This document shows positions 55,132 to 64,000 of a stretch of DNA of 64,000 nt, piece by piece. The number at the start of each line of letters is the position of its first letter. The stretch's first letter is position 1. Origin of the DNA: Muscardinus avellanarius. Its lineage: Eukaryota > Chordata > Mammalia > Rodentia > Gliridae. Location: NCBI GenBank assembly GCA_963383645.1, contig OY726572.1:25922792-25986791 (forward strand), written 5' to 3'. Position numbers and translations under genes: made by a program. The notes under the pieces are model-generated. The model was not told where the DNA came from. It saw only the letters and a program-made list of their open reading frames with translations, and ran no database searches.

Positions 55132-55360
55132 AGCTGGGCATGGTGGCACAAGTTTATAATCCCAGTTTTTGGGAGACTAAGAAAAGAGGATCACAAAGGT
55201 TTGAACCCAGCCTCAGGTACTTAGGCTCTCAGAAACTTAGTGAGACATTGTTTCCAAATAAAATATAAAAAGTAGGTCTGGGAGTATAGCCTGGTAGGTA
55301 GAAAGCCCCTGGGCTTCATTCCCAGTAACCAACCACCAAAAAAAAAAAAAAAAAAAAAAG
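55132..55360 (+). mobile_element. dimeric SINE, type B, poly-A
   Basis: Complete copy with about 21 A's. Confidence 0.92.
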
Positions 55361-55829
55361 GCTTTCATTTCTGTCTAATAAACTGTATTAATATTCTCTG
55401 GGAGAAAAGCAAATAGTGATTTAACTAGAAACTTGATTGAAATATTCTGTGTGATTTTTAAATTTTATTTCACATTTTAACATAACAAGCACAGAGAGGA
55501 ATAGCCATTTTAAAAAGCCAGCTGAAAAACCATAGTAATCAGTAGGTGACATGCCAATTTTGTAGAGGAAGCTTCAAAATCTAATTTTATAATGAATTTT
55601 CTCAGCATACTCATATCCTTCACAAACACTACCTACTCTCCTACAAAGTCTACCTGAAACTTAAGCACGTGCATATCCAGTGGACTCTGAACTGCGGTAT
55701 GTCAGTCAGCCAGCCTCAAGTGGCCCACAGCCACTCTTTAACGCTAAACTGGTTTTCTTCTCACAACAAAAGAGCTTTCAGGAGAACAAAGACACCTGGT
55801 GCAAGCCCAGAGACTACAAACTAAGTTAG
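55361..55829. other. intronic, nothing recognised
   Basis: No supported feature. Confidence 0.4.
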
Positions 55830-55830
55830 A

Positions 55831-56009
55831 AGCCGGGTGTGGTGGCGCACGTTTGTAATCCCAGCACTTGGGAGGCTGAGACAGGCAGATTACACAGGTT
55901 TGAAGCCAGCCTCAGCTACTTAGTGAGACCTTGTTTCCAAATGAAATATAAAATAGGTCTGGGAGTGTAGCCCAGAGGTAGAAAAGCCCCTGGGTTCCAC
56001 CCCCAGTAA

Positions 56010-56060
<51 letters not shown>
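55831..56060 (+). mobile_element. dimeric SINE, type B, (CA)n tail
   Basis: CA run 56,011-56,059 begins right after 'cccagtaacacacata'. Confidence 0.93.
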
Positions 56061-56062
<2 letters not shown>

Positions 56063-56219
56063 AAACTGAAGATAAACAATTAACATTCTGGTACAAAAAT
56101 TACATCTAAACAGAGAAATAGTCATGCAAAGATGGAATTAAAGTCCTCTTCCGTAAATATGATCAAACAAAAATAATTCTTCTAAAGATGAAACACTGAG
56201 GCACAGTAAGACCCTAGTC

Positions 56220-56426
56220 CAGCTGGGTGCAGTGGCACATGCCTTTACTCTCAATTCTTGGGGGTTGAGACAGGAAGATCATAAATTCAAGGCCAGCCTG
56301 GGCAACTTGGCAAGAACCTGTTTCAAAATTTAAAATAAAAAGGGCTGGGGATATAGCTTAGAAGTAAAATGCCCTGGATTTGATCCCCAGTATAAAAAAA
56401 CAAAACAAAACAACAAAAAAAAAAAC
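56220..56426 (+). mobile_element. diverged dimeric SINE
   Basis: Left half closer to the general 7SL monomer ('ccagcctgggcaacttggca'), with CAAAA-type tail. Confidence 0.85.
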
Positions 56427-56845
56427 ACCTAATTCTAGAATCTTTCTCACTGACTACTCTGATTCATTATAGCATATAAGAAGAGTCATACTAACAATTC
56501 TTTAAACACTCTCTTCAAAGCTAGAGCTAGCATATAAAACAACTTTTAATGCTCATGAATGAAGTCTAGAGCAGCTTGCCTTAAAACAGAATTTATGCAT
56601 CAATAAATTAACATTAATAAACTAGGTGACTGAAGTTCCAACATACATAACATTAAAATCTTCAAGTACATTTGGAACAAGCTTGTCCTATTTATATACT
56701 TATATGAATTAAAAAAGAAGAAAACTAGTGATTACATTTGCAGCAGACAAAGAATTCCAGGTAACTGGTTAAGAAACCCTCATGTAGAAAGAGAAAAAAT
56801 TATAAACATAGAGAACACATTACTAAATAAAGGCTCAAAATTAAA
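56427..56845. other. intronic, nothing recognised
   Basis: No supported feature. Confidence 0.4.
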
Positions 56846-56847
56846 AA

Positions 56848-56972
56848 GATAGGAGGACTGCACAGGTTCAAAGCCAGCCTCGCTGGCTTAAGAGATCCTG
56901 TTTCCAAATAAAATATAATATAGGTCTGAGAGTGTAGCCCAGAGGTAGAAGGGTTCCCTAGTACCACCAAGA
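56848..56972 (+). mobile_element. 5'-truncated type C SINE
   Basis: Keeps 'cctcgctggcttaagagatc'; the right half has lost the palindrome ('gaagggttccctagtaccac'). Confidence 0.85.
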
Positions 56973-57271
56973 GAAAAAAGTAACAACTGTGAAATTACTA
57001 GTACCAAAATTTCATGAAGCTTTTTTAAAAAAGAACAATTCTAAATGTATAATTAATTTTCCTATTCCTAAAAATAGTGGAAAGTAGGATCAGTGTGTTA
57101 AAAAAAGTTCAGGCAACAGAAAGTTTCTCTGAGCCTAATACGATGAAAACTTGATTGTTCACATAAACTAACACCGAGCACAGAAATGGGTCCTTGCCCA
57201 CTGAGCTCATTATCATTTGGCTCTCAGTTACAAAGCACTCATTACAAACACCAGAGGCCTACTTATCAAGA

Positions 57272-57509
57272 ATGTAGATGCCAGGAGTGGTGGCGCACAC
57301 TCGTAATCCCAGCATTCAGGAGGTTGAGACCAGAGGATGGCGGTTCGGTTTGTGCACAGCCTCAGCTACTTAGTGAGGCACTCCGTTAACTTAGTGAGAC
57401 CCTGTTTCAAAATAAAGAATAAGAAATAGGGCAGGTGGTGTAGCTCAGATATCAAATGTCCCTGGGTTCTATCCCCAGAGCCGCAAAAAAAAAAAAAAAA
57501 AAAAAAAAG
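57272..57509 (+). mobile_element. dimeric SINE with poly-A
   Basis: Type A with 'gggcaggtggtgtagctcag' right half and about 24 A's. Confidence 0.92.
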
Positions 57510-57787
57510 TAGAATAAGTATGAAATTTAGCAGTTTTAGCAAGAAATTTTCAGAATCAGAGCTAAATTCTTTAACTCTGGTGACAGGGGGAATGAATTTA
57601 TCATTTTGATGACTCTTCAAGTAATAAGTAAAAGTGTGTGATGTTAAGTCCCAAATGTCAATCCTAAACTGAATAGGCAATATTAACTAAGAAGCTGCAA
57701 ATTCAGGACTCTGGTGTAAACAAAACAAAAAACTTCCCATCACACAAAAAAAGAAAAAAGATAGATTGATTGACTGATAGACTGATT

Positions 57788-58005
57788 ATAGCCAAAGAAT
57801 GGTAGTGCATGCTTGTGATCCCAGTACTTGGGAGGTTGAGTCAGGAGGATCGCAGGTTCAAAGCCAGTCTCAGCAATTTAGTGAAGCTGTCAATAACTTA
57901 GTGAGCCCCTGTTTCCAAATAATAAAATAGTAAGGGCTAGAGCTGTAGCTTGGTGGTAGAATACCCCTAAGTTCAATCCCCAGTACCGCAAAAAAGAAAA
58001 AGAAA
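57788..58005 (+). mobile_element. dimeric SINE, diverged
   Basis: Right half 'gggctagagctgtagcttgg'; tail of AAAG units. Confidence 0.88.
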
Positions 58006-58020
58006 AAGAAAGTTTATCTA

Positions 58021-58230
58021 AGCCAGGTGTGCTAATGCACGCCTTTAAGTAATCTCAGTGCTTGGGAGGCTAAAGCAGGAGGATGACAGATTTGAAACAA
58101 GACTCAGAAACTTAGTACGCCTTCAGGAACTTAGCGAGACCCTGTTTCAAAATAAAAAATGAAACAGGGATGGGGTGTAGTTCAGTGGTAGAACATGTCT
58201 GGGTTAAATTCCCAGTTCTACCCTCCCAAA
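58021..58230 (+). mobile_element. dimeric SINE, diverged
   Basis: Direct repeats AAGTTTATCTA / AAGTATATCTA on both sides. Confidence 0.9.
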
Positions 58231-58277
58231 AGTATATCTACATTTAATAAGACAGTTATTTAAAAATTATTACACAA

Positions 58278-58581
58278 AGTCAGGCATAGTGTCTGTAATC
58301 CCAGTATTTGAGAGGCCGAGAAAGGAGAATCACAGGTTCACAATTTAGCAAGACTCTTGTTTAAAAATAAAAAGAGGAGCCAGGCGTGGTGGCACACGCT
58401 AGTAATCCCCATGCTTGGGAGGCTGAGACAGGAGGATCACACAGGTTCGAAGCCAGCCTCAGCTACTTAGTGAGGCTCTCAGCAACTTAGTGAGACCCTG
58501 TTTCCAAATAAAATATAAAATAGGTCTGGGAGTATAGCCCGGAGGTAGAAAGCCTCTAGGTTCCACCCCCAGTACCACAAA

Positions 58582-58624
<43 letters not shown>

Positions 58625-58705
58625 AAATTTAAAAAGAGGGAAGGCTGGGAATGTAACTCAGAAGTAGAATCCTCCTGGTTTCAATATCTTGAACCACAAA
58701 AAAAT
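58278..58705 (+). mobile_element. nested SINE: type B inside the linker of an older copy
   Basis: Outer left half 58,278-58,378, inner complete type B copy 58,379-58,624 with AAAT tail, outer right half 58,637-58,705 ('ggctgggaatgtaactcaga'). Confidence 0.88.
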
Positions 58706-58781
58706 ACAACTACACAAAAATATCATTTTCCCTAAGGTAACAAATAAAAAGCAGCAAACTTTTTTAAGATATAAAAATAAA

Positions 58782-58985
58782 AATAAGCTGGTTGTGGTGG
58801 CATACTGTTGTAATCCTAGTACTTGGGAGGCTGAGACACAAGGATCACAGTTCCAAAGCCTGCCTAAGCAACTTAGTGAGTCCCTCAATAATTTAGAGAT
58901 CCTGTTTCCAAATAAAAAATAAAGTATATCCAGGGATATAGCCTGGAGGTAGAAGACCCCTGGGTTTATCTCCAGTCTACAATCA
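58782..58985 (+). mobile_element. dimeric SINE, diverged
   Basis: Complete; right half 'tccagggatatagcctggag'. Confidence 0.88.
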
Positions 58986-59014
58986 ATCATCAGTTTATTT
59001 TAAAAAATAAGAAT

Positions 59015-59235
59015 CAGTGGGCGTGGTGGCACACACTTGTAATCCCAGCATTTGGGAGGCTGAGACAGGAGGACCACAGTTCACAAACAACCTCAGCCAC
59101 TTAGTGAGGCCCTTCGCAACTCAATGAGACCCTGTTTCGAAATAAAGACTGGGGAAAAAAAAATAGAGCTGGGGGTGTCGCTCAGAGGTAGAACGCCCTT
59201 GGGTTCCATCCCCAGTACCACAAAAAATAAAATAA
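59015..59235 (+). mobile_element. dimeric SINE, type A
   Basis: Complete; tail AAATAAAAT-like. Confidence 0.9.
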
Positions 59236-59257
59236 AATATAAAAATCATTCCTTTAA

Positions 59258-59480
59258 ACCGGGTGTGGTGGCGCATGCTTGTAATCCCAGCATTTGGGAG
59301 GCTGAGACAGGAGGATCTGGGTTTGCAGCCAGCCTCAGCTACTTAGTGAGGTCCTCTGCAACTCAGTGAAACCCTGTTTCAAAATAAAGAATAATAATAA
59401 AAAAAATAGGCCTGGGGGTATAGCTCAGAGGTGGAATGTCCCCTGGGTTCTATCCCCAGTACTGCAAAAAAAGAAAAAAA
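59258..59480 (+). mobile_element. dimeric SINE, type A
   Basis: Target-site duplication AAATCATTCCTTTAA / AAATCAGTCCTTTAA (59,243-59,257 and 59,481-59,495). Confidence 0.95.
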
Positions 59481-59495
59481 AAATCAGTCCTTTAA

Positions 59496-60233
59496 TAATG
59501 ACCACATAATTAATCATATTATCAAATCATTAAAACTGTAAACTTATACATTAACATAAGAATATAAATTTATATTTTAGGGTGGGAACATATTTAGGAA
59601 GCAGAGATCTATTAGTTTCTTAAAGAGGCATCAAGATAAAATCTCAAAAGTGAAAAGATTCCATGAAAAAAAATCCTTAAGATAGTGCTAAGAACCAGTG
59701 TACAAATAAATGGCTATCTTACACCAAAAAAGTGCTATCTAAAAATAAGATGACCATATTTTAAAAATAAGTATGGATAATATGACAGTACAATTAACTA
59801 AAACTGTAAAATATAAATTATAATTATAAAATATATAAAATATATAATTTATAATTATAAAAAAGACACCCCAAACCAATAAAATTACAAGACTTTCAGA
59901 ATCTGCACCTCTTATGCTATCGTTACTTATATTTTTCCAACTATAAAAGTTGCAAGATATACTTTGTTTTCTTGTATTATTGACTTGTTTTTTATATAAT
60001 TAGTTTCCAAGGTACCCAAATATTTCAACAACAAATATTTTTCTTTTAATTTTGTAACATATAGACAGTTTTATTTTCTAGGATTCTAATAACTATATTT
60101 AATAAGGTTTTCCTGATAAAAAGGACCAAAACTTAAAATACTAGATAAGCTTTTATACCTAAAACTAATTTCCTTTTACTGTATTAAGTTATTATATTTT
60201 CAAAATACAGATGCTTACAGGTTGTATACCTTT
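59496..60233. other. very AT-rich intronic DNA, nothing recognised
   Basis: Includes TATAATTATAAAA-type repeats at 59,815-59,865. No gene or transposon identified. Confidence 0.45.
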
Positions 60234-60442
60234 TCTGGGGGAGGGAGGTACTGGGGATTGAACCCAAGAGCATTCTACTCTTGAGCTACATCCCCAGTCC
60301 TATTTCTTATTATTTTGAAAAAGGGTCTCACTAAGTTGTAGAAGGCCTCATGAAGAAGCTGAGGCTGGCCATAAACCTGCCATCCTCTGGCTCAGCCTCC
60401 CAAGCTGCGGGGATTACAAGCACGGCCACCACGCCCTACTCA
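60234..60442 (-). mobile_element. dimeric SINE, diverged (left arm of an inverted pair)
   Basis: Faces the plus-strand copy at 60,474 across about 32 bases. Confidence 0.9.
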
Positions 60443-60473
60443 GGCTGAGTAACTTTTACCCAAAATGCTTGTC

Positions 60474-60692
60474 AGAGCCGGTGTGGTGGCGCACGCTTGT
60501 AATCCCCGCACTTGGGAGGCTGAGACAGGAGGATCACAGGTTCAAAGCCAGCCTCAGCTACTGAGTGAGGCTCTCAGCAGCTTAGTGAGACCCTGTTTCC
60601 AAATAAAACATAAAAAAATAGGTCTGGGAGTATAGCCCAGAGGTAGAAAGCCTCTGGGTTCCACCCCCAGTACCACCAAAAAAAAAAAAAGA
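60474..60692 (+). mobile_element. dimeric SINE, type B (right arm of an inverted pair)
   Basis: Complete with short poly-A; little diverged from type B text. Confidence 0.93.
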
Positions 60693-61200
60693 AGTGTTTG
60701 GTTTTTTTCTTCTTTAGATTTTGGATATTTGCATATGCATAGCGATATCTTGGAGGTAGGATATAAGTCTAAACATGAAATTCATTTATGTTTTATATAC
60801 ACCTTACACATAGCGCCTGATAATACTTTTATACAATACTGTATTTTGTGCGACCTACATTTTGACTGTGACTCATCACATAAAGTCAAGTGTGGAATTT
60901 TTCATTTGTGGCATCATGTCAGTGATCAAAACAGCTTTGGGCTTTTGAGTACTTCTGATTTTAGATTTTTCTTTAGGGATGTTCAAATGGTATTACAACT
61001 CAGAGTTGTTTTACACTTTGGTACTGTTTTACAGAGAGCCATCCAACTATATATTCTCTGAAAATCAGAATACATATAGGAACTAAGATAATGATTCTCA
61101 AATGAACTAAATTACTTATAAAATGGCCTCTTAAAAAGAAATATGCAGTCTATCCATCACTTATTTATACCAATTAAGATAACATAAAAGAATATGCCTA
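60693..61200. other. intronic, unique-looking
   Basis: A 110-codon plus-strand frame (60,729-61,061) is antisense to MEMO1, has no recognised domain and no fitting splice sites; treated as chance. Confidence 0.4.
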
Positions 61201-61224
61201 ATAGTCAGTATACATAAATAGATA

Positions 61225-61259
61225 TGAGTGTGTGTATATGTGTGTGGGTGTGTGGGTGT

Positions 61260-61292
<33 letters not shown>
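61225..61292. repeat. (TG)n microsatellite, imperfect then pure
   Basis: TG/TATG units, purest at 61,257-61,291. No SINE attached. Confidence 0.95.
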
Positions 61293-61293
<1 letters not shown>

Positions 61294-61407
61294 CTAGAGC
61301 AAACCATTCTTACTGATTTATATATTCTAATTCCAGGAACTTTTTTAAATTTTGAATTAACAATATATTATTAATATAAGAACAGAACACAATTAGGAGG
61401 CTTCTCA

Positions 61408-61600
61408 AAATTCTATACCTAAGTACTTGGGAAGCTGAGACAGGAGAATTGCACATTCGAGGACAGCCTCAGTAAAATAGTGAGAATCTCACCATCCTAG
61501 CAAGACCCTGTCTCAAAAAAACTAACTAAAAAAGGCTGGGGTTGTAGCTCAGAAGTGGAATGCCTCTGAATTCAATCATCAGTCCAAATGAAAAAAAAAA
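61408..61600 (+). mobile_element. 5'-truncated dimeric SINE
   Basis: Right half 'ggctggggttgtagctcaga' still close to consensus. Confidence 0.85.
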
Positions 61601-61643
61601 CTCCATATATAAATAAAAATATATTCTGAAATTATACCCTAGG

Positions 61644-61644
<1 letters not shown>

Positions 61645-61695
<51 letters not shown>

Positions 61696-62120
61696 GAGGA
61701 TGAATCCAAGAGCATTCTATCTCTGAGCTAACCTGGCCCTGTTTTACTTTTTTTTTTTTTTTTTTTTTTGGTGGTACTGGGGGTGGAACCCAGAGGCTTT
61801 CTACTTCCGGGCTATACTCCCAGATCCATTTTATATTTTATTTGGAAACAGGGTCTCACTAAGTTGCTGAGAGCCTCACTAAGTAGCTGAGGCTGGCTTT
61901 GAACCTACGCGATCCTCCTGTCTCTGCCTCCCAAGCGCGGGGATTACAAGCGTGCGCCACCACGCCCGGCCCTGTTTTACTTTTTGGATTGACACAGGGT
62001 CTCACTAAGTTGCAGAGGACTTCCTAAGTTGATGAAGCTGGCCATGAAGCTGCAATCCTTCTGTTTCAGCCTACCAAGTACTGGTATTATTATAGGTATC
62101 TGCCACCATGCCCAACTTTA
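61645..62120 (-). mobile_element. nested SINE: type B inside the linker of an older copy, (CA)n tail
   Basis: Outer ID half 61,691-61,736 with GT/CA tail 61,645-61,690; inner complete copy 61,753-61,969 flanked by CCCTGTTTTACTTTTT (61,737-61,752 and 61,970-61,985); outer 7SL half 61,986-62,120. The duplication proves insertion into the outer SINE's linker. Confidence 0.95.
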
Positions 62121-62767
62121 TCTCAGGCTATTTAAGTAAAAATTTTAAAATAAGGTTCTTGTAATTTTGGAAATCTAAAAGTAAATCAGATGCAGACTTA
62201 GAAAAATACTGATACTATGTACAATTTATTCTTTTCATTAGCAAAATCTCTATGGTAAGCAGAAAAGACAATAATTTTAGAAGTTATGCCAATGAATAAA
62301 TTTATTCTTTTTGTTCTATCTTGTTAGGAAACCCAGGTCTACCTATCTTGCTTGTCATATACTGAAAATAAAGAGTTAGTTCCCTTAAACTATTAGTCAA
62401 AACAGAAATTCAGTTAAAAGAAGTGTTAAATGTAGACATTTACACAAAACTAATGAAGATTGTTAAGGTATTTAAATGACCACAATTTCAGAATTCTAAA
62501 GGATGATATATGACTTCAGTGTACCAGTGAACCAATGTTTGGAGGGAAAACACCTCCGTTGAGCTAAAAGCATCAATTTACCTGATTTACAAATTCTAAC
62601 ATTTGTAAAATTAAGTGCTGCCCAGTTTGCTTGATAGATGTACCCAAGTGATCTAGAGGACTAAATGGAAAGCAAAGGGGAAAATATGAATTCCAGGAAA
62701 TTTTTACTTCAACAGATCAGGGACCATGCTTAGGCTAGTTCAAAGTCACCAGTAGAGTTAGCTAACT
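62121..62767. other. intronic, nothing recognised
   Basis: AT-rich; no MEMO1 exon or repeat found. Confidence 0.4.
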
Positions 62768-63060
62768 AATTCACAGTAATCCCTCTCTCTGTAACTCTGT
62801 TGTCTAGGTTCAGTTACCTATAGTCAACTGTAGTCTGGAAACTACTATATGGATAGTTCTATAAATAAATACTTCAAGCATTAAATAATTTCTATTACAG
62901 TTCTATTATTAATCCCTCTATGTCTAATTTATAAACTTTATCACAGGTAAATACAGCCAGAAAAAAAAATATTAGGTATACAGAATTCAGTACTGAGGTT
63001 TTAGGCATCCACTAAAGATCCTGAAATGTATCTGGAGCACAGGGGCTACTATCAGTATTT
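62768..63060 (+). mobile_element. Tigger/MER2-like MITE
   Basis: 'cagttacctatagtcaactg', 'tagtctggaaactactatat' at the left and 'ttttaggcatccactaaaga', 'ggagcacaggggctactatc' at the right follow the remembered MER2-type consensus (TcMar-Tigger group), so both ends are present. Confidence 0.7.
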
Positions 63061-63301
63061 CCTTATCTTTCTAAAAACTGTATGTATTTCCTCTGCTGAA
63101 ATAAAAGTTCTATGACAGCATATGTGTGTTTGCTTGTTTACTGCATATCTCTACCAGCACCTCAGAATATAAATGCACTTTTAACTGATTAAATGAAAAT
63201 CCAAATGCCCTCTTAATTGTTATCTCTGCTTAGATGTCATATATATAACATATCTCTAAGAGAATTCATGATCTCTCTGCCCCTCAAAAAAGTCAGCCCT
63301 C

Positions 63302-63484
63302 AGGCAGGCGTGGTGGCACACACTTGTAATCCCAGCATTTGGATGCTGAGACAGGAGGATCGCGGTTCTCAGCCAGCCAGCTTTTCAACTCAGTGAGACC
63401 CTGTTTCCCAATAAAGAATAAAAAATAGGGCTGGGAGTATCTCTCAGAGGTAGAATGCCTCTGAGTCCAATTCCCAGTACCACA
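63302..63484 (+). mobile_element. dimeric SINE, type A, short left half
   Basis: Perfect 16-bp target-site duplication AAAAAAGTCAGCCCTC (63,286-63,301 and 63,485-63,500), among the clearest in the window. The left half has lost about 20 bases ('cagccagcttttcaactcag'). Confidence 0.96.
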
Positions 63485-63514
63485 AAAAAAGTCAGCCCTC
63501 TCTTCCTGTGCTTC

Positions 63515-64000
63515 TGACCTAAGTCACCACCCAATCAGTATCATCATCAGATATTTCAGTCATCCTTGACAGGTCCTTTTCCCTGCTAGGTTCTACCTAT
63601 CTCCAAATCCTATCATCAATTTGCCTCCTAAATATGTTATGTATATCTCTTTCTGTTCCATTCTTCCACCATCATTATCCCACTCTTAATCATCATTATT
63701 TCTCAGCTTAGACTACTGAACTGGTCTCCATATATCATCTCTGGCTTCCTCCAACCTATTTGTGATACTACAGCCATATGATCTACTCAAAGACAATCTG
63801 ATTTTATCATTTCTAACTTAAAATTCTTCAAACGAGCTATTCTAGACTTTTTAGTTTCTATCTTCACTTGTATCCATTTACCCATCTCTTAATTCAACAA
63901 ATATATATAAATTTTATATATACAAATATATATAAAAAAACAAAGTCCCTGTTCTAATGAAGCTTATACTCTAACAGAGGAAGTCACTGAACAAAACAAA
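63515..64000 (+). repeat. old interspersed repeat, unnamed
   Basis: 'gactactgaactggtctcca', 'cttaaaattcttcaaacgag' and 'aatgaagcttatactctaac' recall common ancient mammalian repeats; I cannot assign the family. Runs to the window edge. Confidence 0.4.

Larger units (their letters stand above)
53929..64000 (-). other. MEMO1: MEMO1 upstream intron (runs off the window)
   Basis: From the acceptor of the penultimate exon to the window edge, more than 10 kb. I looked for the preceding MEMO1 exon (encoding the DFCHWGQRF region) on the minus strand and did not find it. The intron is rich in SINEs and holds a Tigger/MER2-like fossil and other old repeats listed separately. Confidence 0.8.

Noticed and set aside
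59815..59865. AT-rich near-palindrome as an origin or cruciform
   Set aside because: Arms match only partly and such text is expected in this AT-rich intron.
60729..61061. 110-codon plus-strand frame in the MEMO1 intron
   Set aside because: Antisense to MEMO1, no motif, no splice sites that fit.
1..64000. Bacterial-style operon, phage or defence system
   Set aside because: SINE, LINE, splice sites and MEMO1 show mammalian nuclear DNA; no prokaryotic gene organisation.

Overview
This is a mammalian nuclear window dominated by retrotransposons, with one recognisable protein-coding gene at its right end. Most interspersed repeats are dimeric SINEs of about 200-230 bp: a 7SL-RNA-derived left half, an A-rich linker, then a tRNA-derived ID-type right half. 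In reverse complement they start with the familiar GGATTGAACCCAGGGGCATTCTACC-like text, which I paraphrase here by position only. This B1-dID-like layout, plus monomeric ID elements, points to a rodent of the squirrel-related clade (Sciuromorpha). The right-half text differs from what I remember for true squirrels, so mountain beaver or dormouse are open alternatives. The species call is inference.

Right end (51.3-64.0 kb): the 3' end of MEMO1 on the minus strand. Two coding exons with good splice sites encode the C-terminal 78 residues (35 + 43 codons, both phase 0). They are followed by a stop codon, a 3' UTR and AATAAA signals near 51.39 kb. The rest of the window to the right is the upstream intron, which runs off the end.

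Left and middle (1-51.3 kb): no supported gene; this is the sequence downstream of MEMO1. It holds about 80 SINE copies or fragments, several LINE-1 pieces on both strands, and ancient mammalian repeats (MIR, MER5-like and Tigger/MER2-like DNA elements, an MLT1-like LTR end). It also holds many microsatellites, mostly grown from SINE tails. The main structure is a nested LINE-1 at 8.9-17.3 kb. An older plus-strand L1 carries, inside its reverse-transcriptase region, a second 2.6-kb L1 (5' UTR, ORF1, 3' UTR, no plus-strand ORF2) flanked by a 15-bp perfect target-site duplication.

Other structure: a 99-bp tandem duplication at 45,720-45,917; a SINE subfamily whose right half creates the palindrome TTCCAGGAA (a STAT-type site) in six copies; repeated SINE-into-SINE-linker nesting; and a SINE-poor tract from about 44.2 to 52.5 kb around the MEMO1 3' end. 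Most open reading frames here are repeat translations or chance. Repeat edges are read by eye and may be off by a few to tens of bases.
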